DNA of 64,000 nt from Rhyacophila brunnea (taxonomy: Eukaryota > Arthropoda > Insecta > Trichoptera > Rhyacophilidae): the NCBI GenBank assembly GCA_022495005.1, contig JAGYXB010000612.1, forward strand, positions 186,001 to 250,000, read 5' to 3'. The translations under genes and the position numbers were made by a program. Within the stretch, counting starts at the first letter, position 1. The number at the start of each line of letters is the position of its first letter. The notes below the pieces were generated by a model. It ran no database searches and was not told the DNA's origin. It worked only from the letters and a program-made list of their open reading frames with translations. Shown here piece after piece: positions 48,487 through 59,467 of the stretch.

Positions 48487-49000
48487 GCATTCAAGTGTAT
48501 AGTTATTCCGTTCGTTATGTATACTTGTTTACCCCCGCCCAACGGGCAGTCTTCGCAACGATATGTACCTAAGGTAGATATGACACGGCGCGAGGGGGCA
48601 CCATCCGTGTCGATAGGAAATTTTCGTGAAGTGGCTCACGGCAGTATTTAGAGCGGCTCTGAGTCACAAACAAGTCAGGTGAGAAATTCAAAACATTGCA
48701 CTGGGCCAGTACCTACCTACTCACCTACCTGTAGGTATATCTATTTACATTACGATATTACAATGACAAAGGCGTTATTATTTACTATATTTCGTCTACT
48801 CACTAAACTAGATGGATGATCCGGCTTCCATTCTGTAAATCTCACCGTTCAGTAAGTACCTACTTACTATGGAAATGATTTTTACAAGGTTTACAGTGAT
48901 TTTTGATTTATATCTATTTTTCTTTATACAGATGTAGGTATACGTTTAAAATCACTTGGCATTATTAACACTAAGAAATGGAAAAATCTAAAGCTAAAGT
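48487..49000. other. Spacer, nothing supported
   Basis: Nothing recognisable apart from scattered TAGGTAC/CTACC words. Confidence 0.45.
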
Positions 49001-49095
49001 CCCTAGAGTTCTGGGTTCGACCCGGTGATTACATAAAATTTATGTGTTTTTCTCAAAACCTGGATGTTTGTGATTATTCAAAATTACTAACCACC
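49001..49095 (+). repeat. tRNA-headed SINE-like copy, 5'-truncated
   Basis: B-box TGGGTTCGACCCGG is followed by TTTTTCTCAAAACCTGGATG, the same order as in the copy at 40768-40894 (minus). The A-box part is missing or decayed. Confidence 0.55.
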
Positions 49096-49391
49096 TTATA
49101 CGAAAAAGCAAGGCTGAGAACGAAGTGTCGTTTGTATAACGAGCGCGTGTTCCGTGTGACAATGCATGGCTGTGGGACATGGTATTTAACAAGCTTCAAA
49201 AGTCTTGACTTTTGAGCTTTGAGAATCGATGTCTCCGCCGGATCTTATTGGTACATTGATACAACCGCGTTACAAACACTCGTGGTACTAACTCAAGGGT
49301 TCCGTCGCTGTTGCCGACCCTCCCTCACCTTGCACCGATGCTACAAAAGCGATCTACGCGCTGCTACGCGACGCGATGACGCTAATCGCGA

Positions 49392-49469
49392 GACGTAGCG
49401 ATGGGCCGAAAGAAGTGGCGCGACCTTATACTTGCCGTATACCCCAACAACTGGGGCGTGACAGGGTGA
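49392..49469 (+). pseudogene. Possible 3' tip of a non-LTR retrotransposon ORF
   Basis: The plus strand reads DVAMGRKKWRDLILAVYPNN and a few more residues before a stop at 49467-49469. The RKKWRDLI phrase resembles the A-x-DR-x-KWR-x-LI ending of retrotransposon proteins, in a CpG-rich stretch (49290-49460) that differs from its surroundings. Short and tentative. Confidence 0.4.
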
Positions 49470-49544
49470 AGTAAAGTAAAAAAGTGGTATTATAGTATTA
49501 TAGCCAAGGATTGTTTAGCTCACAATTTTTAAACGGCGATATTT

Positions 49545-51581
49545 CGTCACCGTTTTAGCAAAAGCATCTATGTGCACTTTCTCAAATTGTGCAGGAGAAG
49601 GATAAAACTGAATAAAAAAATAATGTTACATTTAAACATTAAAATTATGAAGAATGCTTTATTATAATAAGAAAATGGTCTAAGATTATTATTTTGTTTA
49701 CAAAAATCTTTTATTTTTAATTAATACAAAAATAATAAAAATACAGTTTGTGATGTCACATAAGTTGTTTTGACCGTTTTGTAAATACACATAGTTTAAT
49801 TTATTCATCAAAATCTGAATAATAATAAATTCATGAAAAACTGTTACATAAATAATAGTTGAAATATACATAGTGCGTTAGTGATAAATTGCAATATCAT
49901 TTTATTAATTATTAATGCAATAGTGAGATGATATTATATTTATAAGTTCGTTTACTTTCTATTAGCAGGTTTAAATGTTAGGTTATCGTAGAAATAGTGG
50001 TGATTCCTGAAGATGTATGTATTTCGACTGCGATATTGGCAATGATTCATTATATATATTACAAAGGCAGTCAAACGGTTGCACTGATAAAGTTGAGTTT
50101 GTAAAAGATTGTTCCATCTGGTAGATACTGTAACATTTTAATATCATATACAACAGGATCTCCGATTCGTTTTCCTGGTCTGATTGAACTTAATCCAGAT
50201 TTAATCTTATCCATAATTCTTAAAAATTAAAAATCAATGACATTAATTTTATAAGGTTGTTTTGGTCTTGCTAGCCGCATACGTGCTATATAATCAGATG
50301 GTGAATATATTGGAGGCTTAAAATACTTTTCTTAGGTGGCATGTGCACTATCAGCCTCTATCATGGTGTGGCCTTTTTCCAGAAAAAGCTGTTGAATCTC
50401 GATGTTTTTTCTCTCTAAATAACTTAGAGCAGTAGCGAATAATTTATTTCGGTTTTGATATCCACACCCATCCGATATTAGAATTATTTCATTGTATTGG
50501 CCTGCTTTCGATGAGATGAGACAAATTCATTAGAAGATACATTATGAAGAATGTATATGGTGAAATTGTGTAGTTGCAGCTTTTGTTTATAATACATTTG
50601 TGCCTGTGTTTTGGACATAGCAGCACACTTTGGAGATCCATTGTGATTACTAACCGACAACCGTCCAGTAATACTTCTGGTACTCTCCTTCATTTCATTT
50701 TTGGTCTTCTAGCATCTTTTTTTTTTTTTAATAATGTGGCTATTGTATTCCATTTCTGAAACATTCTTCATTTTATAACTACAGCAGATGGCAGTGATGG
50801 CACACTGATCTTTACGTGGTTGGTGGATACTGATTTTTTGGTGGTAAATATACTGGAGTATATTCTGCTGCTTTATGACCATTTTCCAGAGACCATTTTT
50901 TATATGCATCATGCATTTGTATTTTGGATCGGAAACACGATTCCACATACACCCTGGAGGTATTTTCTCTGCAATAATGGCTGGGAACTTTGGAATTAGA
51001 TCCAACCATAATGTAACATTTTTCCACAAATCTCTCCGTTTTGAGTTTTGGTTGCACTACCAATTATTTATCTTCAGTCAGATTCTTATTACCTGTCATT
51101 GTTGCTTTCAATTGGCCACTGTCATCGAGACGTTTGTAGTTGTTTATCCAACTTTTAAATTAATTCTCGCCTATACCCTACCCTATTGACCATGTAGGCA
51201 TCTTCCAGAAATTATTGAATATTTCCTGTCTTTCTTTTTGAGAAAGCATCTTTCAAACCGTCGTGCAAGACCATAATGCATAGCATATAACATAGAAACA
51301 AACTATGTGTAGCCAAACTGTAAAAAAACATTACACTCTCGATATCAAAATACCATCTTACTTATATGTTACTATAATATACACATAGTTGTTTTTGTGA
51401 ACCGTGGTTTTTGAACCTTACACATAGCTGTTTTTTATTTTTTGAAATAACTTCGGAGCGAGTTTACCCAACACATAGATCATTTTACTGGCCTATAGAG
51501 AAAAAAATAAGGAATGACTTGGTATTTAAAAGTCATTTTTGATAAAAGTGACACATAGATGATTTTGCTAAAACGGTGACG
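49545..51581 (-). mobile_element. 2037-bp inverted-repeat DNA transposon with a decayed transposase-like gene
   Basis: CGTCACCGTTTTAGCAAAA at the left continues as GCATCTATGTGCACTTT. The right end is its inverted match (AAAGTGACACATAGATGA, then TTTTGCTAAAACGGTGACG), giving about 38 bases with few differences. Both sides are flanked by ATTT (49541-49544 and 51582-51585), a 4-bp duplication. Sola elements make 4-bp AT-only duplications, so a Sola-type element is one option; the superfamily is not proven. The interior carries, on the minus strand, a broken gene described separately. Confidence 0.85.
50080..51250 (-). pseudogene. Transposase-like protein of a widespread uncharacterised family, broken
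   Basis: From N to C on the minus strand, in several frames, one reads KERQEIFNNFWKMPTWSIG near 51200, then MDLQSVLLCPKTQAQMYYKQ and KLQLHNFTIYIL (about 50540-50660). Next are LISDGCGYQNRNKLF (about 50430-50490) and FLEKGHTMIEADSAH (about 50340-50380). The last blocks are YSPSDYIARMRLARPK (about 50260-50320) and RPGKRIGDPVVYDIKMLQYL (about 50120-50190). The same block order (DxQ-x-VL-x-P, S-D-x-C-x-x-QNRN, GHT-x2-E-x-DS-x-H, GDP-x-V-x-DI) is familiar from a large set of uncharacterised insect and cnidarian proteins with an RNase H-like, DDE-type look. Frame changes and a missing segment between 50490 and 50540 show it is a pseudogene. Confidence 0.72.
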
Positions 51582-51585
51582 ATTT

Positions 51586-54500
51586 ATAATAATACGTACT
51601 CTTCCATGGCATTCATATACTTTATGTGAACATGCAATGTTAATGACATATACACATTTCCTACAAACCCTACAGATTATTCAGGCTTACTCGTATACAT
51701 AAATGATTTTCGACCGTAAAGTATACCTACAGCACGAGGGGCCTTCATATAAGATACATCAATCAACATATAAACTACCACATACGAGTGAAATGCGATA
51801 GTTTTTACAAAATTTAATTCGCCCAATGTAATCGTATGTACTAGAAGAAATCGCATCTGCGCAAGTTCAAGATTGAATTGTTTCTTGTTTCGCTATAGGC
51901 CGCTTATATTGACACTTTAAATGGGGTGTATGGGTATAGCCACAATAGTTTTAGAAAACACCGATGTTCATATTAAGTAGCATTCACTGCACTACAATGT
52001 AGTGTACCTAATAGTATCTACGGAGAAAACATATTATTAGTAAATCCGTTGAAGCACGTCACGATAATAGTAATATGATCACTGTTTTACAACTTATGAG
52101 GACGCAGTAATGTTTGTTTAATAGAATCATTGGAGTGAAGTGAAGATAGAGAGAGCGGTAAAACATGTGTAAAAAATCGAGCGTTTATTTTTTTCTTGTT
52201 TGGTATTCTGATGCATAAGTATGACAGATCAGAGATATTCTGACTCAGCAAATCGTAAATATATTTCGCACAAGTTTAATCCCGGTTAAAATTATAAAAA
52301 TATATTATTAAACTAATTTTAGGAGTTTTATTTAAATATGAACAAATACACAGGTCAGTAGGTACCTACTATTCTTGGTGAAGCTCATGCTTCAAACAGA
52401 TCTATGACATTTAGATTTTTTTGAACACTATGGATGATTATGCAACCTAGGAGGATTCGCCACGCCAGTACAAATGGACTACGGACATCTCGGCGCCGCA
52501 CAAATTAATGAAATGTGCGAAACATGTATTTGAACCATTGAGTAGACAAGCAAGTCTAATTATAATTAATATAACAAAGTGAGTTTTGTGATTAGACAAC
52601 ATTCACAAATATTGCACAATCACATTGATCGTTATATTGAAGGTTAGTGTAATACAAGTAACTCCATTAGATCGCGACCCAGGCGAATGAGATTTCATTA
52701 TAATCGCGAATGATTTGTAATTTTATGTTTTGTCCCGCACTTGTTTTGACACGTGCCACGTGCCAGAAATCGTTATAAAGAGTGGAGTCAGCGTTAAACC
52801 GATACGTCTAACGGAAAGTTTTTGCAACGCACAACAAAATGTATTTTACAACGTTTTTATTAGCTCGTATTCTTGTTTGTCCGGTGGTTGTTTGTCCAGT
52901 ACAAATCTTGCAATCAATTTTTAACTAACTTCCCGACTAGCTAGACATTTTAAACGTTTAGAATATATCCGAACACGATACCAATGCATTCTTTTGATAC
53001 TTTAGATTCATTTTCAGTTCTGTTTTTTATGAAAAGTTATTTCGGAAGAAATCCGTAATCCAATCCACTATTATTGATTGCTAAGTGGGTGGTCCTAGCA
53101 ACTAAATTATTAATATATACGTGCGTTACTATGGAAATCAAAATGACATTTCAGTATTCTATATTTGTTTGTTTTTATTTACTTCATATCAAGTACAAGT
53201 TTGAGCATATTGAGCATAATAATTGAACAGAAAATTTAATAACGTTGTAAGTATATAAAAAGTTCTTTTTATCTTGTAATTATTTTTATCAGTTTATTGC
53301 ATATTTTAAACTGTTTTTTTAATCTTCCGTTCATCGCGACCATGTCCAAACACGTATCCCTCGCGATCAAAATTCCGTTTGAAAGTGATTGCGCAATATG
53401 CCGAAAAATGATTCGCTACTAACAATTTATTGTGCAATAGTATTATGCATAATACAATTTTATGTTCAGTCGCATTTTTCAGTTGCATTACGATAAAAAT
53501 TGACCTTACTTTACGATACTCAATTAGGCACAATATGACATCTAACCGAGTGCAGTTTCCATCGATGGCCGAGTGCCTGTTACGTGCTAAACCGTTAAAT
53601 GATATGGCTGTTTGTCTTGAGACGTTCGCGTTTCACGCAATTACGGTGGTTTTTATGTAGTAGCCTCTAATGACATAATTGCAATCAATGTCGCTTTTTA
53701 CGCAGTCCCCAGTGGGTTAATGAGGATGCCTCTTGTCGCGTTGTTGCGACCGAGACAAACGGATTGCAGAGCGACATGAATTCTTTCGATTGTTATCGGA
53801 GTGGCGTGAATAGTAATGAGCGATTATTGGATGTTACGCCATAATTAACGCGTTTTGAACGGAAAATTTTCACCGTACTCTCTGTACAGATTTGCTATAA
53901 TAGTGCTCATACAGACACGTAGAATGTAGACAATTAACCAAGATATTCGTTAATTGAAAGGTATTTAATAATTCCATTTTTCAGTAATAACAGAATCAGC
54001 GTTATTTGGATAAATACCAAACGATATAATTATTGATTTCGACAAGTTGTAGTTCGGTCACTTGGTACTTAATAATACTCATCATGAGATCGAAACACGT
54101 GTCGTAAAAAATCTGACGAATACCGAGTGATAAGCACTGTAATATCACTGTTGACCAGGCTGCTATAATTATCTAAAATTAGTAATAATTAATTTCTAAA
54201 TATCTAATTAAAATACTTTATATTGGATTCAATTAATTGAAAATTGTAAAATCAGGTATTTTACATAACTTATCGGTATGGCGTCTGAATCAAGAGTTTT
54301 TTTACATTCACTACATGCACAATATAGGTTGAATACTGCAAAGGGATCAGTTTCACTTGCGATATCTTCCCACGGACTAGGGTCACCGTGAGAATATCTA
54401 GATCCCCTATACAGCAGATGTTGGACAAAAACATCATAAACTATGGATTTTATGTGAACATCACAATTTTATTCATGATACTAGTACACAATAAATCGTA

Positions 54501-54789
54501 ATCTAGTCTAAGCAATACCTAATCTGAATGTATCTATATTTATATAATTTATATATATAGTATATTTCGGTTCTGTGCCTGTCTGCTTGTGCGTTCAATG
54601 ATACTAAAGACGAAACATGGCCACATTGAGGTAGAATAAAAAAAGTTTTTAAAAACGCAAACTCCCGCTTTATGCTAACATAACGTCTTTATTAACGAAG
54701 CGTCTTCGCTCGAGAAATCTTTTCTGGATTGTAGAAGAGGAGCTGCTTCACATTAAGAAAATACGTGAGTAACTCCTGTCTAATTGAAG
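51586..54789. other. Spacer, no confident gene
   Basis: Mostly AT-rich. A minus-strand stretch open for about 80 codons at 54225-54465, without ATG, reads WEDIASETDPFAVFNLYCAC and SECKKTLDSDA. It looks protein-like but cannot be assigned. Other frames look like chance. Confidence 0.4.
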
Positions 54790-55047
54790 ATCCGCTGGAC
54801 GAGGTTCCTGACTTTGGGTTTCCACGGAAATATAGCGGGTGTCTGACCCAAATTCGGTGAGGGCATTCCAGATGAACTTCTATGATACACAAGTGGGGTT
54901 TGATAAGAGTCCCTACTTTGCGAGTGTGGTGAGATTTATACCACGAAGCAAATCGTGGAGTCATGTAACACGTATGTCTTCCCCGCAGGAGTTTCAGCCG
55001 TACACCAGACTATTGCGTGGATTGACGCCTTACCGGTTCTACTGTGA
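54790..55047 (+). pseudogene. C-terminal fragment of a Jockey-like reverse transcriptase
   Basis: Plus-strand frames read SGCLTQIR, then HKWGL, then LLCECGEIYTTKQIVESC, then FPAGVSAVHQTIAWIDALPV and a stop at 55045-55047. The CECG-x6-QIVE-x-C and the WI-x-AL ending match the C-terminus of insect Jockey/CR1 reverse transcriptases. Internal stops and frame changes are present upstream. A hAT element (55049-55694) is inserted two bases after the stop codon, splitting the coding end from its own 3' UTR. Confidence 0.75.
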
Positions 55048-55048
55048 C

Positions 55049-55694
55049 TAGGGATTCCAATCAAATTATGGAAAATAAAATAAAAACTAAAATATAACAG
55101 AAAAAAATACTTTTAATAACAAATAACTACATTAGAAATAAACTGAGTTTGAATGAAGTTTGATTTATACCCATGTCTAAGTTGCCGATTCATTTTATTT
55201 TTTCACGTTAATTAATAAAATTGAGAAAGATTGGAAAAAAACAATGCTTCGCACTATTAACAAAGTAATTCCACCATGATTTCATACGTATTACGGCAGT
55301 TTCATATTTGGCTGAGTAATTAGGTTTATGAAGCGGAAATGACATAAGTACACCATGATTATTTGTTTTACTATTTTAAATCTCGCTAACCCATTCATTA
55401 AGTCTTTACTATCAGAAATAGCAATCTCATATTAAATTCACATTGTTATTTATATTACATTATTATTCACTCCATTAAACTTAAGTATTTCCAAGATTGA
55501 ACGTATACAATATTAACAATAAATGTCTTAAATAGTATAAATTATACTAGATTTATTTTTGACTGATTTTATCAATGTGATTTGTAATTATCAAAATTTT
55601 ATATTAACAATGGAAAATATGCCAATCCCGGGATTGTCAAATTGTAATCCCGAAATCCCGAGATCAGAATTTTGGCTCGGGATTGGATTTCCTA
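55049..55694. mobile_element. Non-autonomous hAT element, 646 bp, TAGGG group
   Basis: It begins TAGGGATTCCAATC and ends GATTGGATTTCCTA. It is flanked by a perfect 8-bp duplication ACTGTGAC (55041-55048 and 55695-55702). Near the right end are repeated ATCCCGGGATT, TCCCGAAATCCCGAG and CTCGGGATT words, as in the elements at 36982 and 30583. There is no transposase. It is inserted at the very end of a reverse transcriptase relic. Confidence 0.9.
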
Positions 55695-55755
55695 ACTGTG
55701 ACTAGTAAGTTATGTAATATAGATGTTGTGTTTTAATTTCTTTTTCAACAAAGTA

Positions 55756-57048
55756 CGAGGGTGGGTCAATAATTCCTTAGAAAAAAGCATTAAAACAGTT
55801 TTTATTTTTGTATTTTTTTTTTATTTCTCAACATAATTTCCTTGGAGCTCAATACACTTGGTAAGACGTTTCTCAATTTTTTTTAAACCGTCAGAAAAAT
55901 AAGTTTTCGGAAGGTCCTCAAAATAAGCATTTGTCCGATCGATGACTTCTTCATTTGAAAAAAAACGTTGTCCACTTAGCCATTTTTTTAAGTTTGGGAA
56001 AAGGAAAAAGTCACTGGGGGCTAAATCTGGCGAATACGGTGGGTGGTCGACCAATTCGAACTTCAATTCTTCATTTTTAGCCATTGATCGTAAACATGCG
56101 TGAACACGGGCATTGTCCTGATGAAATAGGATTTTTTTCCTGTTTAAATGAGGCCGTTTTTCTTCAATTTTGTTTTTTAGCTGGTCCAATAAAGATGCAT
56201 AATAATTCCCTGTTATTGTTTTTCCTTTTTCCAAATAGTCAACGAAAATAATTCACGTGCATCCCAAAATACAGTAGCCATAACCTTACCAGCTGATTTT
56301 ACGGTTTTCGCCTTCTTTGGACATGGTTTGCCTTCGCAATCCACTGCTTTGACTGTTCTTTCGTCTCGGGAGTATAGTGATGTATCCATGTTTCATCCAC
56401 AGTCACAAAGCGATGAAAAAATTCATCCGGATTGCGTTGCATGAGCGACAACAGGGCTTTAGAGGCCACCACCCTATTGCGTTTATTGTCGACTGTGAGC
56501 AAACGCGGCACCCATCTTGCAGAAATATTTTTCATGCCCAATTTGTCATGTAAAATAGAAATGACGCTACCTTTTGAGATCCCTGAACCTCAATTATCTC
56601 ACTCAACTTTAATCTTCGGTCACTTAACACCATATCGTGGATTTTATTGATCATTTCTGGTGTAGTCACCTCTACAGGACGTCCTGAGCGTGGTTCATCC
56701 TTTGTTGATGTACGACCACGTTTAAATTCATTTAACCAGTTATAAATAGTTGCAAGTGAAGGAGCAGATATGCCGTGAACTAAATCCAACTCATTTTTTA
56801 TTTCCTTTGCTGTTAACCTTTTATATTAAAATGTTTAATAACAGCTCTAAACTCAATTTTCTCCATTTTCCATTTTTCCACAAAGCAATTTTTTTTTTAA
56901 ATGTACGAGAAACACACAACAACCCGACCAATCTGATTGAAACTTCGCAGCATACTGAATCGGTAGTGCCGCTGCATGAAAACAAACCGCTTACAGTACT
57001 AGTCGCGCCACCTGTCGGCTTTTCTAAGGACTTATTGACCCACCCTCG
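55756..57048 (-). mobile_element. mariner element, copy 2 (1293 bp)
   Basis: The inverted ends CGAGGGTGGGTCAATAA and TTATTGACCCACCCTCG are the same as in copy 1, with TA on both sides (55754-55755 and 57049-57050). It is seven bases shorter than copy 1 through single-base and small indels, otherwise nearly identical. It lies 62 bases right of the hAT element at 55049-55694. Confidence 0.96.
55821..56866 (-). pseudogene. mariner transposase, copy 2, multiply frameshifted
   Basis: It starts at ATG 56866 (MEKIEFRAV) and stops at 55821-55823. Single-base losses relative to copy 1 break the frame near 56816, 56586, 56330 and 56253. From about 56234 to the stop it is intact. This part carries the second and third catalytic aspartates, in FHQDNARVH and YSPDLAPSDFFLF, spaced exactly 34 residues apart, which identifies mariner proper (D,D34D). 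The N-terminal half is readable in pieces and matches copy 1. Not functional as it stands. Confidence 0.93.
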
Positions 57049-57050
57049 TA

Positions 57051-57555
57051 TATAACGTAGGTACACATAACACATTATTATTATAATATGTACTGTAAAA
57101 TAATACACACTTGACAATTTGAACATAAAATAATTTATCATTTATATACAGAACATAGTCAATGTAATAGGGGTGGAAAATAACTGACTTTATTTTGTAT
57201 AAATATACCATGTACAACGGTGTTCAAAATAGGTCGAACCATTCTTGCGCAAGATATTTCTGTAAAGACGTTTTCACATTAATTCTAATACGTTCGTAGC
57301 ACAAGAAGATGCAGTATTTTATTAAATGTCAACTTGAAAATAGCACACAACGTGTGGGAAATGTTTTGCGACATTTACTAAGTATTATTGTCAAAATGAA
57401 AGCATAGAGAAATTCTATTCGTTGACACGCTTAAACTCGGCCCACACATTCACCGCAAAGTTGCCGCAGTCTACTGCAAAATGCTGCTAATGTTAGGCTG
57501 CTCGTACACGACTACCACTTGCGGGTGCGACATATCATTGCCCGAACTCTCTGGA
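57051..57555. other. Spacer, nothing supported
   Basis: Nothing recognisable. Confidence 0.5.
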
Positions 57556-57691
57556 CACTCAAAACCACACACGGTCTTAATCGGGCGTATCATGTGAACC
57601 AACGTTTGGTGTGAAGCATCAGTATTTTTTTCATTATTGAGAATGTCTCAGGAGCGGTTACTCAATACTGAAGTCGTCAAACTCCCGAGTG
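57556..57691 (-). repeat. Interspersed repeat family B, copy 3
   Basis: The minus strand reads CACTCGGGAG at the start, then CCGCTCCTGAGACATTCTC, GATGCTTCACACCAAACG and TTAAGACCGTGTGTGG, ending GAGTG. The order is that of 28439-28558. The ends CACTC and GAGTG are inverted, which hints at a small DNA element. Confidence 0.6.
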
Positions 57692-59305
57692 TGCTTTAAC
57701 TAAATTTTGAAGACTTTTAGTTGAGAATGGAGGGCATTGAAGCAAAATTAAATATTGTCATAAATAACAAAAACTAAAACATAATCAAGCTGATAGATCC
57801 TGACAGCAAAGACACTGTGTCCAGTAGAGAATTGACTGGTGTAATGGTCCGAAGTCAAAACAGTAGACACTAGAAACGGGAAGGAACGGTACTCCAGCAG
57901 CTAGATTTCCCGGAATGACGTGTCTGCAGCATGTCCCACGCTGATTACCTTGCCGCACCTCGTCGCTACAGCAGCGAGACCTCCTGAACCCTTTCTTATG
58001 TGCGTGCATTTTTCGCAAATAATGTACCTATGTAAGCAATCAAAGGGTGGATTACATAAACAATATATGTCAGTTTTTTTTATATTTGAGATTTGTCAAA
58101 GGTGTTTTTTTTTAATTCAGCAAATCATCAGAATTAAGTCAAATGACATCTGTCTATTACATATTTTTCTGATAGGTTACTTCATTATTATTTCTCATTG
58201 AAAAATAAGCACACATTGTGTAGTATCACACCAAAAGAAAAAAATCATAATTCACAAGGAAGAGATTCTATTAAGTTTTTTTGCTCTCCTGTAAAATTGT
58301 TCAGTACAGACATTTATTATGTTCTTTTTGTAATAGGTACACTCTTCAATCGGTACAATGATATTTCATACAAAACTCTCGCAAAGAACTAACATATTGT
58401 TGACTGTTGAATTGCAAAAGTTTTACTAGCCGCTTATCTCTTTTTTTAATAATATACCTTTATCTATGAATGCATATTACAATTAAATAAGAGTTGCCAA
58501 ACTATTGGAAGATTGGCAGTAAAGTTTAGTGACCCACGGATAAAAGATGCAGCAAATAATATACATAAATAAATGCACTAAATGCAATCAAATAATTTAA
58601 TTTATAAGACAACTCTCGTGACTTTCTTCCGTTTGGATACGGATGTAGAGAGATAAGCTCTCTTCCGTTCTTGCGAAGGCAAATAATGCAATATGGAAGC
58701 AAACAAAGGCGCCAGTGTTGGTACAGGAAAATAAACATTACTAACAAGCGTCAAGTCTCCTGCGATCGAAATCGGGTCACCGGATTATAATATCGGCTCG
58801 CGAAAGTTTCTCCTCTGACCGACCGGTATCAGTCTAGCGATCATCGCACCAGAGACGTGCACATAAAAAGTCAAAATAAAATGAATAGAAAAAAACCATA
58901 ACCTTAATTCGGCATTTTTTTTTTGCAATTCGTATGTACGCAATCCCCGAAAGCAAGAAAATACCTGAACGGCTAAGTCTGAGATACCTGGACTGCGCCA
59001 CAGGAGATTAAAGCATGCTCATCCAAAAAATTGGAATTTGGTGCAATTTATGATCATACTTGTCATTTTTGCTCGTGATCTGACACCTTACAGTCCCCCC
59101 CCCCCCCCCACGCAGCCATGAGGCGAACACGTGTATTACTGTAATAGCATGGAAGATAGTAGGTACTTATGGACTCTGAGTGGTAGCGGCGTCTATTTAA
59201 ACTACACACATGTGACATTTATGCTGTGTGCTTCGAAATATATTGCATGCAACAGAAGATTTTTTCAATCAAAAATATTGCACTCACGCTGTATGCGGCA
59301 GTACA
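57692..59305. other. Spacer with a C15 run
   Basis: A run of 15 C at 59095-59109. A GC-richer patch at 57880-57990 holds no recognisable gene. Confidence 0.45.
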
Positions 59306-59309
59306 TTAA

Positions 59310-59463
59310 CACACTCACTGCTGACCAGTTAATTACCACAACTCGGTCAGTGCTGAAGACGCCTGGCGTGTAGCAATTAGCATGATAATTAACTGGTCAG
59401 CAGTGAATGTATATGTTTCTAATGGCTACGTGCCAGGCGTGTTTTGAGCACTCACTGACTGTG
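59310..59463. mobile_element. TTAA-flanked small element with interleaved palindromes
   Basis: TTAA lies at 59306-59309 and 59464-59467, with ends CACACTCACTG and CAGTGAGTG-like (inverted CACTCACTGACTGTG). Inside, arm A (59316-59335, CACTGCTGACCAGTTAATTA) has a perfect inverted partner A' at 59386-59405. Arm B (59348-59374, with GACGCCTGGCGTGTAGC) has an inverted partner B' at 59425-59457 (GCTACGTGCCAGGCGTG). The order is A B A' B'. TTAA flanks suggest a piggyBac-type MITE, which is an inference. Confidence 0.65.
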
Positions 59464-59467
59464 TTAA

